A stretch of DNA of 55,462 bases from Flavobacterium sp. Root901 (lineage in GTDB: Bacteria; Bacteroidota; Bacteroidia; Flavobacteriales; Flavobacteriaceae). A program made the position numbers and the translations under genes. This document shows positions 25,222 to 34,586 of the stretch, piece after piece (within the stretch, counting starts at the first letter, position 1; each line of letters begins with the position of its first letter). The DNA lies in NCBI RefSeq assembly GCF_001429765.1, contig NZ_LMJB01000012.1, positions 1 through 55,462 of the forward strand, written 5' to 3'. Below the pieces are notes generated by a model. That model searched no databases and was not told where the DNA came from. It saw only the letters and a list, made by a program, of their open reading frames with translations.

Positions 25222-25743
25222 ATGAGTAGGTTTAGTATTTTTTTAGCAGCATTTCTATTTATAACAATGAATTCGTGCGAATCATCGAAGGCGGCTGATT
25301 TTAAGAAATTGCTCGATCGATCGGAACGTAAAGCATTTGAGATTATTCTTGGAAAAGAAGGATCAGGACAGAAAAAGCTAAACTGTCTCGAAAAAGATGA
25401 TTATAAAGGTGCTATTACGGCTGTTGATCAACAAGCTGAAGAGTTTGATATGCTGATTGCCGATATCAAGAAACATCCTGTTGAAGGCATTCCCGAAGCG
25501 AAACCGCTTAAAACTGCCTCCCTTGAATATTATAAATCCCTTAAAGAACTTCATGGATTCGATCGAAAAGAAATAGAACAGCAGGCACTTTTGCAAACAC
25601 TAAAAGATAAGGCACTAAATAATGCTAATAATGAACTTATTAAACTCGGACGGCAAAAAAAATTACTTTATAATGCCGTTTATGAAAAGGAAAATATCCT
25701 GCATAACGCTGCTGAAAAATTTAACGCTGTGAATGGTTTTTAA
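25222..25743 (+). CDS. Small lipoprotein of unknown function
   Basis: From ATG 25222 the protein has 173 residues and a lipoprotein signal ending MNSC (Cys17); the longer frame from 25165 would overlap the promoter. The mature part is charged and mostly helical, Lys/Glu-rich, with DFKKLLDRSERKAFEIILG and a C-terminal KLLYNAVYEKENI. It does not resemble an enzyme family I can name. A possible coiled-coil envelope protein. It has its own consensus promoter and no operon partner. Confidence 0.7.
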   Translation: MSRFSIFLAAFLFITMNSCESSKAADFKKLLDRSERKAFEIILGKEGSGQKKLNCLEKDDYKGAITAVDQQAEEFDMLIADIKKHPVEGIPEAKPLKTASLEYYKSLKELHGFDRKEIEQQALLQTLKDKALNNANNELIKLGRQKKLLYNAVYEKENILHNAAEKFNAVNGF

Positions 25744-25891
25744 TTAGTCGATTAATTTGTTTTAACTTTATCTGACTGGCTTAGTTCTTTCATATATTTT
25801 TTTATTGCCGTAATAAAAATTTGAGTAAATCCCTTATAAGAATGAAGGGGTAGAAAGTTTAATACTTGTTTTTTGAATTTATAATTTTACC

Positions 25892-25914
25892 GGATGTGCC
25901 AAGTTAACACATCC
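25892..25914. terminator. Possible bidirectional terminator between convergent genes
   Basis: GGATGTG (25892-25898) and CACATCC (25908-25914) form a 7-bp stem with a 9-nt loop containing GTTAAC. It lies between the lipoprotein gene and the convergent secreted protein gene. It lacks a clear T run, so termination is only suggested. Confidence 0.35.
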
Positions 25915-26025
25915 AATAGAAATTGTATTTTAAAAAATGAACATTTAATTTTTAGAATTAATTGTGATCAATGATATAAGGCACTATCTTGTTTAATTCT
26001 TTTCACTTTTAAAGTTTCAAATTAC

Positions 26026-27063
26026 TTATTTTTTAGTTTCTAATTCTTTTTCGATTTTTGAAACTCGCTCCACTATGTTTTTAAAAGTTTGATTTTCTTT
26101 TTCCAGTTTTTCAATTGCCATAGCTTGTTTTTCGATTGTTTTTTGCTGATCAATAGTATAAAGTGTTAACTCTTCAATTTTTTGAAGCAAGATATTCGAC
26201 ATTTCTCCAAGATGAAGACCGTTATCCTTAATCTCTTTAGCTGAAGGGACATTAGGTAAATGATATTTTTCTTTAGTAAACTTTTCTACCTCAGAAAGTG
26301 TAAGTAGCGTGTAATCTGGTTTTAGAGAAGATTGTCCCAAATAGTATTTCTCAAAAACATAATCAGCAGGAACGGTTGCTGTAACTTTGACTTCTGTAGC
26401 ATGTATTGTCCCATTTACAGTAAGTTTAGAATCGGGTATAGTTGTTCCAATGCCTACATTACCATCATTAGGATTAATTGATAAGTTTTTAGGACCAACA
26501 CCACCTTTTGATGATTGAATCCATGAATATTCACCCACTGTATTAATACCTAAATTTATATTCATTCTGTTAACTGCTCCATCGTGTACTGCTATACCAT
26601 CCACACCTGACAACCCTGTACTGGTTGGAATTTTAACCTCAAATTTATTTGAGATTGAAGTTTGACCACCAATACCAATATTTCCGTTTGCTAAAATAGT
26701 CATAGCCAAAGATGGATTGTTAAAACCAAATTCAGTATATAATTTTAACCCAGTGGTATTAACAGTTTGTTTAAATCCTTCAATCTTTGCACCAATATGG
26801 TTGGCAAACCCTAATCCTACTGATACAGTCCCGTTAAGATCTAACGAAGAATAAGATGTATTATTTACATTTAAAGTATTTGCAATTAATGATGGTGCGG
26901 CAATTCCAACAGCTGTGTTACTATCAGCAATATTACTATCACCAATTACACCACTACTTATAAATTTAGTTACTTTATTTAAAGTTCCGGTCCCCGTAAC
27001 TGATTGACCAATACTCAATGATGTTGCTAAAATAGTTGTTAAAAAAAGTATTATTTTTTTCAT
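26026..27063 (-). CDS. Exported fibre-like protein with C-terminal coiled coil
   Basis: A 345-residue protein with a signal peptide (MKKIILFLTTILATSLSIGQS). The middle is made of repeating beta-rich segments with GNIGIG and GNVGIGT turns, like phage/tail-fibre-type stalks. Residues about 255-300 carry the Bacteroidota signature LPNVPSAKEIKDNGLHLGEM, then LLQKIEELTLYTIDQQK, and the last 50 residues are a coiled coil rich in Lys/Glu. Related proteins resemble the S74 chaperone-type tail, but no self-cleavage Ser-Lys pair is evident. It is probably secreted or on the surface; the role is unknown. Confidence 0.75.
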   Translation of the reverse strand: MKKIILFLTTILATSLSIGQSVTGTGTLNKVTKFISSGVIGDSNIADSNTAVGIAAPSLIANTLNVNNTSYSSLDLNGTVSVGLGFANHIGAKIEGFKQTVNTTGLKLYTEFGFNNPSLAMTILANGNIGIGGQTSISNKFEVKIPTSTGLSGVDGIAVHDGAVNRMNINLGINTVGEYSWIQSSKGGVGPKNLSINPNDGNVGIGTTIPDSKLTVNGTIHATEVKVTATVPADYVFEKYYLGQSSLKPDYTLLTLSEVEKFTKEKYHLPNVPSAKEIKDNGLHLGEMSNILLQKIEELTLYTIDQQKTIEKQAMAIEKLEKENQTFKNIVERVSKIEKELETKK

Positions 27064-27632
27064 GATTATTTTTTGTCTTTTAGTTTATTTTTATTTATAA
27101 AGCCTTGACAATAAAGCTTTACAGGATTTATTTTCTTTTGTATGCCCTAATTTCCTCTGATTACTTAATCATATTTAGAGAGATTCAATTTTTGCACTTT
27201 CTGTAATTTAACACTCATTTATCCTAATTCACACTCCATTTTGAAATGTTCTCATCAATATGTTTTTTACTTCTTTAAGTGTTATTAAGTTGATTATTTA
27301 AATACAAATCTGACCAGCCTGTCATACATTTTTACTCCTTGAAAATTAATCATACCTTTAACTTCAAGTTATTATTTATTTGGATCGTTGTTCAAATACT
27401 AAACAATAAACATTTTTTGTCCGGTTGATATATAAGATGGAGAATTATTTTTTATGTTTTTTTAATATTTTTCATCATAAATATTATTTGCAACATTATG
27501 ATATTTTATTTGAATATGCAATACTTCATAGTCTTTAAAAAAAACCGGTTATTTAGACAAAAAAATAATTTTACAGCAATCCGCTTTATAGTAAAGAAAA
27601 AAAATTGAGCTTTAAATAAATTCTAAAATAGT
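27064..27632. other. AT-rich non-coding stretch between divergent genes
   Basis: 569 bp with no open frame that looks real. A TACCTTTA at 27353-27360 resembles a -7 element but has no good -33 partner, and AACCGGTT near 27542 is a short palindrome. Otherwise I see nothing beyond upstream DNA of the fibre-like gene (minus) and the S41 protease gene (plus). Confidence 0.5.
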
Positions 27633-28724
27633 ATGAGAAAAATTATCATTGCATTTATTATTATAACTACATTTTCTGCCCAATCACAAAATCCTGCATC
27701 AGAACCTAAAAATAAAAACCTTTCCTTTCCTGAAAAGAATTTTGAAACATTATGGCAGACTTTTGAGGATCATTATGCTTTTTTTACCTTACGCCACATC
27801 GACTGGAAAAAAACTTACCAAATATACAGACCACAAATTACATCTTCTACTTCTGAAGATACTCTTTTTAGTGTATTTACTAAAATGCTGGCGCCTTTTG
27901 AAGATAATCACATTAACGTCATCATACCATCGGTTAAACAATTTAAATCTGTAAAACCTTCCGAATTCCAAAAACAATTTCCAAATGATAGTTTGATAAA
28001 CTCTTTTTGGAATATGGTTAACCATACTTTATTAAAAAATGATTTTGAACCTTTAAAAAGCATCGGTCCGGTCTTTAATAAAAGAAAACTATTTACATAT
28101 TCGGTCTCAAAGCGTTTTGGTTATTTAAGATTTAACAGGTGTTTTGTTTCACAAGATTCAGACAACATCCCTGATGCTGTGGCAGCAGGAAAATTTTTAG
28201 ATACCATCTTTAGCAGTTTTAAAAATGTAAAAAATATTATAATTGATGTTCGGGATAATATCGGAGGAAATGATGAATTTGCATTTGAAGCAGCAGGCAG
28301 ATTTACCGACAAAAGAGTTATAGGCATGTATAAAAAGACCCGTAATGGTGGTTATGAAGATTTTGATAAGCCAGAAACCTGGTACATCGAACCTAAAGGA
28401 AAGAACAGCCAGACCTATTCTGTAATCGTACTAACAAATGATAAAACAGTAAGTGCAGGCGATGTTTTTGCAATGATCATGAAAAGTCTGCCCCGTGTAA
28501 CAATTATAGGACAAAACACACGAGGTATTTATTCTGACATGTATGGTTTTGAATTACCAAATAAATGGCTGGTCTCATTATCTAATCAAAGATATTACAA
28601 TGCAAAAATGGTATGTTATGAAGGTACCGGTACGCCTGTAGACATTCTAATAAAAAACACAAAAGAAGATTTAATAAATGATAATGACCCTGTTCTCGAG
28701 ACTGCACTAAAACAAAAATTCTAA
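27633..28724 (+). CDS. Exported S41-family (C-terminal processing-type) peptidase
   Basis: A 363-residue protein with a signal peptide ending near SAQSQ. The S41 core is recognisable: IIIDVRDNIGGNDEFAFEAA (the strand before the oxyanion region), VLTNDKTVSAGDVFAM with the nucleophile Ser in TVSAGD, and TRGIYSDMYGFELPN, followed by GTPVDI. No PDZ domain is obvious, as in the short Bacteroidota group related to tricorn-type proteases. It should act in the periplasm or outside on peptides. It stands alone between non-coding gaps. Confidence 0.82.
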   Translation: MRKIIIAFIIITTFSAQSQNPASEPKNKNLSFPEKNFETLWQTFEDHYAFFTLRHIDWKKTYQIYRPQITSSTSEDTLFSVFTKMLAPFEDNHINVIIPSVKQFKSVKPSEFQKQFPNDSLINSFWNMVNHTLLKNDFEPLKSIGPVFNKRKLFTYSVSKRFGYLRFNRCFVSQDSDNIPDAVAAGKFLDTIFSSFKNVKNIIIDVRDNIGGNDEFAFEAAGRFTDKRVIGMYKKTRNGGYEDFDKPETWYIEPKGKNSQTYSVIVLTNDKTVSAGDVFAMIMKSLPRVTIIGQNTRGIYSDMYGFELPNKWLVSLSNQRYYNAKMVCYEGTGTPVDILIKNTKEDLINDNDPVLETALKQKF

Positions 28725-28957
28725 AAGCGAGTTGATGTATTAAGTTTCTCTTTGTATTAGGATTAATTTTTTCAAAATATTTTTTGGAGACACTTTGTAC
28801 ACCAAATTCTTTTCTAATAAATCAAGTCTCTATTTCAATGAAATACCAAAAGCTTCAGTTCTAATACTCCGCTAATCTTAATATTCTCTCCACCATTCAG
28901 CATTATCTATGATCTGAGTTTCATTTCCACAATCAATACATATTACCAATTTTAATG

Positions 28958-29023
28958 GACGTTTAAACAAAACATATTACGACGTTTAAACAAAATGACC
29001 GCTGAAGATACCTTTTACCTTTG
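28958..29023 (+). promoter_or_regulatory. Promoter with exact direct repeats before the SDR-AraC pair
   Basis: GACGTTTAAACAAAA occurs twice, at 28958-28972 and 28981-28995, a 23-bp period; each contains the palindrome GTTTAAAC. A perfect -7 element TACCTTTG follows at 29016-29023 and the second repeat occupies the -33 area, where no TTTG exists. This fits an activator-dependent promoter. The AraC gene at 30076, second in the same transcript, is the natural candidate regulator. The rest of the 326-bp gap (28725-29050) shows nothing else. Confidence 0.55.
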
Positions 29024-29050
29024 TTCATTATAATAATTAAAATTTAAAAA

Positions 29051-30046
29051 ATGGAACAGAATAATTATCAGGGCGCTTTACAAAAGCCTATTCAATCTGG
29101 ATTTAATGCGTCATCTACAGCTGCAGAAGTAATAAAAGGAATTGATCTTAAAGGAAAAACGGCAATCGTAACAGGTGGAAATACCGGCATTGGTTTGGAA
29201 ACCGTTAAAATACTTTCGGCTGCAGGAGCTTCAGTAATCGTTCCTGCAAGAGATGTAGAAAAAGCAAAAAGAAATTTAGAAGGAATTTCAAATGTGATTA
29301 TTGATGAAATGGATTTAATGAATCCTGATTCTATAAATAGTTTTGCTCAAAAGTATGTGGATTCTAGCAGGCCAATTCATTTACTCATCAACAATGCGGG
29401 CATTATGTGGGTGCCGCTTCGCAGAGAAAGCCGTGGCTATGAATCACAACTGGCTACTAATTATTTGGCTACATTTCAACTAACTGCCAAGCTATGGCCT
29501 TTATTAAAAATAGCTGGAGGGGCAAGAGTTGTAAATGTATCTTCCGGCGGTCATCAGTTTTCTGATTTTAATTTTGAGGATCCCAATTTCCTTACACGCG
29601 AATACGAAACCCTTCAGGCATACGGACAATCTAAAACAGCTGTTAATCTTTTTTCATTAGAATTGGATAACCGCGCAAAATCGCATGATGTGCGCAGCTA
29701 CTCACTGTGTCCGGGTGCTGTTGGAGGAACAGAATTAGGAAGAGAAGCACCTGTTGAATTATTTCAAAAACTGGGTTTCTGTGATGCAGAAGGCAATATA
29801 CTTCCTGAAGTTGCGGCTACCTTAAAAAACATTGAACAGGGTGCTGCGACTACAGTGTGGGCTGCTACAAGTCCATTATTGCATACTATTGGCGGAGTGT
29901 ATTGTGAACATTCAGATATCGCCTCATTACGTTCTGATGTCTCAGTTATTGGCGGGGTTAAACCCTATTCCCTGGATCAGGCTAATGCAGAAAAGTTATG
30001 GAAATTAAGCGAGGAACTCACAGGAACAAAATTTGATATTCACTAA
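29051..30046 (+). CDS. SDR family oxidoreductase (retinol dehydrogenase-like group)
   Basis: A 331-residue SDR with about 30 extra N-terminal residues. Motifs: AIVTGGNTGIGLETVKIL cofactor loop, PARDVEKA after strand 2, DEMDLMN, LLINNAGIM, Ser in VVNVSSGGHQF, and YGQSK catalytic pair. The layout (NNAGIM, SSGGH) is that of the retinol dehydrogenase/WW-domain oxidoreductase-like group. The bacterial substrate is unknown. It is followed after 29 bp by an AraC regulator in the same direction. Confidence 0.9.
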   Translation: MEQNNYQGALQKPIQSGFNASSTAAEVIKGIDLKGKTAIVTGGNTGIGLETVKILSAAGASVIVPARDVEKAKRNLEGISNVIIDEMDLMNPDSINSFAQKYVDSSRPIHLLINNAGIMWVPLRRESRGYESQLATNYLATFQLTAKLWPLLKIAGGARVVNVSSGGHQFSDFNFEDPNFLTREYETLQAYGQSKTAVNLFSLELDNRAKSHDVRSYSLCPGAVGGTELGREAPVELFQKLGFCDAEGNILPEVAATLKNIEQGAATTVWAATSPLLHTIGGVYCEHSDIASLRSDVSVIGGVKPYSLDQANAEKLWKLSEELTGTKFDIH

Positions 30047-30075
30047 TATTTGTATCTTTATACCACATCAGCACT

Positions 30076-30888
30076 ATGGATTATCACGTAAATTATATAA
30101 ACAAGGACATTAAACTTTCCCATTATAATGGTAAATTGTTTAAGACAGAAGCGGCATTTGATGATCATCTGCTGGTGTGGCTGATCTCGGGCGAAACTAA
30201 AATTATTCAGGCCGATGAAACTTTTGAATTTGGTGCAGGAAGTACTTTTTTAATTCCAAGAAACCAGCTGGCGACTATTATTAACAAACCTAAAGACGGA
30301 CTGCCGCATAAAGCTGTTGCAATGCATCTAAAAACAGAAAGATTAAGGGAAATGTATGGTCAGGGTAACACCATGCCTAAAACTGTGCAGTCAAAAATAT
30401 TTAGTTTTCATAAACATCCGCTTTTAGAAAGCTGTCTGGCTTCGCTTATTCCTTACTTTGAAATGCAGGAGAATTTTCCTGAGCATATTGCTTCACTAAA
30501 AATCAATGAAGCTGTTTTTATACTCCAAACTATTGAAAAAGATATAGACGGTATTTTATCAAACTTTGAAGAACCCGGAAAAATTGATTTAATCCCTTTT
30601 ATGGAAAAAAACTTTATGTTTAACCTGCCTTTGGAAAAGTTCGGATATTTGACTGGCCGCAGTATGACCACTTTCAAACGTGATTTTTTCAAAGCTTTCA
30701 GTTCTACACCGCAGAGATGGCTTACGAAGAAAAGACTGGAAGCAGCACATTACCTGCTGGCGCAAAAAAATAAAAAACCAGTGGAGGTATTTTATGAAAC
30801 CGGTTTTGAGAATTTTTCACATTTTTCCTTTGCATTTAAAAAGCATTTTGGCTACTCACCCAGCACGCTTAATACAACCGATCTTTAA
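30076..30888 (+). CDS. AraC-family transcriptional regulator
   Basis: A 270-residue regulator. The N-terminal cupin-like region contains ETFEFGAGSTFLIPRNQ; the C-terminal DNA-binding half has LEKFGYLTGRSMTTFKRDFFK and PVEVFYETGFENFSHFSFAFK, then HFGYSPSTL. This is the Bacteroidota group of AraC proteins with a helix-turn-helix beginning FGYLTGRS. It is probably autoregulated together with the preceding SDR through the direct repeats at 28958-28995. Confidence 0.9.
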   Translation: MDYHVNYINKDIKLSHYNGKLFKTEAAFDDHLLVWLISGETKIIQADETFEFGAGSTFLIPRNQLATIINKPKDGLPHKAVAMHLKTERLREMYGQGNTMPKTVQSKIFSFHKHPLLESCLASLIPYFEMQENFPEHIASLKINEAVFILQTIEKDIDGILSNFEEPGKIDLIPFMEKNFMFNLPLEKFGYLTGRSMTTFKRDFFKAFSSTPQRWLTKKRLEAAHYLLAQKNKKPVEVFYETGFENFSHFSFAFKKHFGYSPSTLNTTDL

Positions 30889-30987
30889 ATATATTCGAAA
30901 GTTTTAATGAATTCGATTACACAAAAATCCGGCTCCACCTACAATTCCATGAATTTTTCAGTTCTATTATATCATTAACTGATCACG

Positions 30988-32493
30988 TTATAGAGTAGCA
31001 CCAGGCTGGTTTATAGGAAGCATAATAGTAAAATCTGCACCAACTCCTGGCTCTCCTCCTGCATTTATGGAACCCTGGTGGCGAATCACAATTTTTCTGC
31101 ATAATGACAGCCCCAATCCATTTCCTTCATAGCTGTCTTTTGAATGAAGGCGTTCAAAGGCATTGAATATTTTCCCTACATACTTGGGATCAAGGCCTAT
31201 GCCGTTGTCTCTGACAAGAATTTTTACAAAACCTTCTTTATCACTCTCAACTGAGGTAATATCAATTTGGGGCGGCAGATTCGCTTTTGAGAATTTTAGT
31301 GAATTCTGAACCAGATTATAAAAAAGCTGGTGAATTAGTATCGGAGCACCTTCTATTTCAGGAAGTGGTCCGATATTTATTTCCGCTTTTTTTTCTTCAA
31401 TAATAAGCTCCAGATCCATTTTGATCCGGCTCATGACATCATACAGGGAGATCCTGCTGACGGTCTGGCTGGAACTATTCAGGGTTGAGTACTGTAATAT
31501 TCCTTCTATAATATTCTGCATCCTGTCTGCTGACTGATGTATTTTATGAGCATATTTCTGCTGTTTTTCACTTAACGGAACATCGGTATGGTCGAGAAGA
31601 AATCCATTGAAAATTTTAACTTTGCGCACCGGTTCTTTTAAATCATGACTCACCACATGGGCAAAATGTAGCAGGTCTTCGTTTGAACGGGTAAGCTCCC
31701 GTGTACTGGCGGTAACCTGTTTCTGCAATTCTTCGGCAAATTCTTTCTGCTGATGAATGTCCTGTGTAATGCCTATAATAGTGCTGGGTTTATTGAAGTC
31801 ATCAGTAATGATTTTGGCATTGACCTTAATCCATCTGTAACCTGTGCCGTTTTTAATCCTTATTTCGTAGTTAATCAATCCGGTCTTTTCTCCTTCAGCA
31901 AAGGCATGTTCACGTATAATCAGATCATCGGGATGCATTTTTGCGGTGAGCATTTCATTCGTCAGCGGATCTTGCTCTCCTACTTCCCAGATTTTATTAA
32001 AGTTTTCAGATGTTTTTATACTCTTAGTGTCAAGATTAATTTCATATGTTCCCATTCCCGATGCGTCTACAGCCATACGAAGTCTTTCGTTGGAAAGCCT
32101 CAGCTGGTGATGCGCCTGGTGCAGATCTGTAACGTCGAGTCCGGTATTCATTAATCCATAAACCCTGCCTTGTTTATCATACAGCGGAATAAAACTGTAA
32201 TTGAAATAGTATTCGGTCATAACACCATCATTTACCAGATCAACTCTCTTATCCTTAGCATGAAAAGGGATAGCGGTTTTATAGGCATTCAGCGCCTGAT
32301 CATAAATGTTCTGCTTCTGGATTTCAGGAACGACATCGAGGTATTTTTTACCTATTACATCCTCTCCTTTTCCCCATGCTCTGATCATAGCCGGATTCGC
32401 ATATTCAATTATAAGTTCATCCCCTATATACACCGCCATAGGATACGGCGCATGGTTTACCATGTCAGTAAGGAGAAGTATTTTATTTTCCAT
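30988..32493 (-). CDS. PAS-domain sensor histidine kinase
   Basis: From ATG 32493 (MENKILLLTDMV) the protein has 501 residues; an in-frame ATG at 32589 adds a stretch without PAS features. Order: PAS 1 (about 10-125, AVYIGDELIIEYANPA), PAS 2 with PAC (about 135-250, GYRWIKVNAKIITDD), short coiled coil, HisKA with phospho-acceptor His283 (FAHVVSHDLKEPVRK), and HATPase with NLVQNSLKFSK (N box), VRDNGIGLD and GNGLGLSLCRK. No membrane segment is seen, so it is a cytoplasmic sensor. No receiver is fused; the stand-alone receivers at 33763 and 36436 are possible partners. Confidence 0.9.
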   Translation of the reverse strand: MENKILLLTDMVNHAPYPMAVYIGDELIIEYANPAMIRAWGKGEDVIGKKYLDVVPEIQKQNIYDQALNAYKTAIPFHAKDKRVDLVNDGVMTEYYFNYSFIPLYDKQGRVYGLMNTGLDVTDLHQAHHQLRLSNERLRMAVDASGMGTYEINLDTKSIKTSENFNKIWEVGEQDPLTNEMLTAKMHPDDLIIREHAFAEGEKTGLINYEIRIKNGTGYRWIKVNAKIITDDFNKPSTIIGITQDIHQQKEFAEELQKQVTASTRELTRSNEDLLHFAHVVSHDLKEPVRKVKIFNGFLLDHTDVPLSEKQQKYAHKIHQSADRMQNIIEGILQYSTLNSSSQTVSRISLYDVMSRIKMDLELIIEEKKAEINIGPLPEIEGAPILIHQLFYNLVQNSLKFSKANLPPQIDITSVESDKEGFVKILVRDNGIGLDPKYVGKIFNAFERLHSKDSYEGNGLGLSLCRKIVIRHQGSINAGGEPGVGADFTIMLPINQPGATL

Positions 32494-32897
32494 AAGGATG
32501 CTGATTTTGGCTGCTAAATTAAAAATGCCGCTATACTTGCGGTTTATAAGATTATATGGTTTTGTTTCAAAATTTGGATAAATGTACACAAATTAAACCT
32601 GCATTTCAATAAACTAATTGACAAGGAAGTGAGATAAAAAAAATAACGGCCTGCAGCTATGCCGGAATCTGATTTTTAGTTAAAAATTAAAAAAGACTTT
32701 AAAATAAAAATCACAGCATACATTCAAACACAGGACTTTAGTTCTGCTAAAAATATTACAATAATTTGGTGTGCTGTGCACAAGGAAAATGGGTGCAGTT
32801 CAAAAGAAGGCTGTTTATAATACAAAATTTTATTATCTTGGTACTTCAGGTTTAATTACCTGCGGGGATTTAATCGAAAAGCTTTTACTGATGTCCT
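32494..32897. other. Non-coding gap between histidine kinase and PAP2 gene
   Basis: 404 bp, AT-rich at the left. The last 60 bp before the PAP2 start carry a small inverted repeat CAGGT/ACCTG. I see no gene and no clear promoter element. Confidence 0.4.
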
Positions 32898-33662
32898 ATG
32901 AAAAAAATTATTTTAATTCTTTTTTTGTCTTTAAGCGTAGAGGCGTTTACGCAGACTCCTGCGCCTGGAGACAGTATCTATATTTTAACTGAGCCTGCTA
33001 AAAATATAAAATTCAGTTACAAGCAGCTTATTATTCCCGCAGTCCTGATTGGTTATGGTTTTTGGGGAAATGAAAGCGGACAGATCAAAAGCTTTAATTC
33101 CCAGATTCGGGATGAGTTTACAGAAGACATTGACCGCAAAATATCAATTGACGATTTTTCCAGATATGTCCCGGCAGTATCTGTTTATGCACTAAATGCA
33201 TTTGGTATTGAAGGTAAAAATACAATGCGGGACCGTTCTGTTATACTGGCAACTTCCACAATTTTAACAGTTGGAACCGTTTTCGCATTAAAATCTGCTA
33301 CAAATGTAGAAAGACCGGATGGCACTTCAAATAACTCTTTTCCTTCTGGCCATACGGCAATTGCATTTGCGGGCGCTGAATTCCTTTATCAGGAATATAA
33401 AGACAAATCAGTGTGGTATGGCGTTGCAGGATATACCGTGGCACTGGGAACAGGTATTTTCAGAATGTATAATAACAGGCACTGGCTTACTGATGTTGCA
33501 GCAGGCGCAGGTATAGGAATTTTAAGCACCAAAGTTGCATATTGGATGAATCCTTACATTACCAAAAGGTTATTTGGCAGTAAACCCGAAAAATCCACAT
33601 CTTTTTTATCCCCTTCCTATAATGGCAGAGAATTTCTGATATGTTATGTAAAAACTTTTTGA
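32898..33662 (+). CDS. PAP2-superfamily phosphatase (exported or membrane-attached)
   Basis: A 254-residue protein with a signal peptide ending EAFTQ. The three PAP2 motifs are present: KSATNVERP (KX6RP), FPSGHTA (PSGH) and RMYNNRHWLTDV (RX5HX3D). Enzymes of this group dephosphorylate lipids such as undecaprenyl pyrophosphate or lipid A in the periplasm. Helices around GVAGYTVALGTGIF and AAGAGIGILSTKVAYW are membrane-like. It has no partner gene. Confidence 0.88.
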   Translation: MKKIILILFLSLSVEAFTQTPAPGDSIYILTEPAKNIKFSYKQLIIPAVLIGYGFWGNESGQIKSFNSQIRDEFTEDIDRKISIDDFSRYVPAVSVYALNAFGIEGKNTMRDRSVILATSTILTVGTVFALKSATNVERPDGTSNNSFPSGHTAIAFAGAEFLYQEYKDKSVWYGVAGYTVALGTGIFRMYNNRHWLTDVAAGAGIGILSTKVAYWMNPYITKRLFGSKPEKSTSFLSPSYNGREFLICYVKTF

Positions 33663-33762
33663 TTTCTTCATAACATTTATTTGAATTTTGTCTTTAAAAT
33701 GTAATTTGTCTTAACGATAATGGCTCTATAATTTAATTTTATTTCGAAGATTTTTTTAATAA

Positions 33763-34209
33763 TCAGGTCAGCAAAAATGATTTCTTATTTTTTATGAGCA
33801 GATTCCAGTCTGCGTCCATTATTTCAGACAGCAGATTTTTCAGTCCCTGAAAAGTACTTGGTTTCACGGCGTATAAATCTGCACCCAGATTATAAGACAA
33901 TTCAATATTAGACATACTGCTGCTGGTAGAAAACATGATGATCTTAACATCTTTAAAAGCTTTTTCCTCCGAACGTATTTCTTTAAGACACTCAAAACCA
34001 TTTTTCCCCGGCATATTGATATCTAGGAAAATCATTTCAGGAAGGGTTTTCATTGGTTTGTTGAGATTATTTAAAAGCTCCTTGCCATCTGCTGCAGCCT
34101 CTACACTTACCGCTGCTCCCAGTTCTTCTACTGCATCAAGAAACAGCTGCCTGTCATCTTCGTCATCGTCCGCCAGATAAATAATTTTGCGGGATTTTTC
34201 TGCACACAT
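33763..34209 (-). CDS. Stand-alone response regulator receiver
   Basis: From ATG 34209 the protein has 148 residues; an in-frame ATG at 34254 is a less convincing start. The CheY-like receiver has the acidic pocket YLADDDEDDRQ, phospho-acceptor Asp63 (IFLDINMPGKNG), the Thr/Ser switch in MFSTSSS and Lys in AVKPSTF. There is no output domain. DDDEDDR is typical of Rcp1-like receivers paired with PAS/phytochrome kinases; the kinase at 30988 is a nearby candidate. Confidence 0.88.
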   Translation of the reverse strand: MCAEKSRKIIYLADDDEDDRQLFLDAVEELGAAVSVEAAADGKELLNNLNKPMKTLPEMIFLDINMPGKNGFECLKEIRSEEKAFKDVKIIMFSTSSSMSNIELSYNLGADLYAVKPSTFQGLKNLLSEIMDADWNLLIKNKKSFLLT

Positions 34210-34586
34210 AACTTTTAATTTTTTACCAGTTAAACACTTAAAATCGAAATCCAAAAATTATATACAAAGAAAAAAGCAACTATAATGTAATAATAAACGA
34301 ATATTAAATAATGAACTTAATCTTACAAAATTAATTTATTTTTCAATAAAATACAGAAATAAATAAAAAATTTAATGCAGAAAGTATCAAAAGACGAGAA
34401 ATAATTATTAAAAATAAGCATAACCGGTCTTTAAGCAAGATATGATTTTGCAATTGTCAAAGTTATAATTGTATCAATTTATACATTTCTGTTATTTATA
34501 TGCTCTTCTTAGATAAAAACCCAACACAATGTTTTTATTATTTTTTATGTCCTTTATGTGAATATTTATTTTTAGAGTCACCGATA
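34210..34586. other. AT-rich gap between receiver and ABM genes
   Basis: 377 bp with no supportable frame, hairpin or promoter. It contains the upstream DNA of the receiver gene and the downstream end of the ABM-domain gene, both on the minus strand. Confidence 0.4.

Noticed and set aside
26026..27063. Fibre-like protein as a phage tail fibre
   Set aside because: It has a signal peptide and the Bacteroidota-specific LPNVPSAKE signature, and there are no phage genes around it.
32771..32992. 73-residue plus-strand frame before the PAP2 gene
   Set aside because: It overlaps the PAP2 signal peptide in another frame and has no features of its own.
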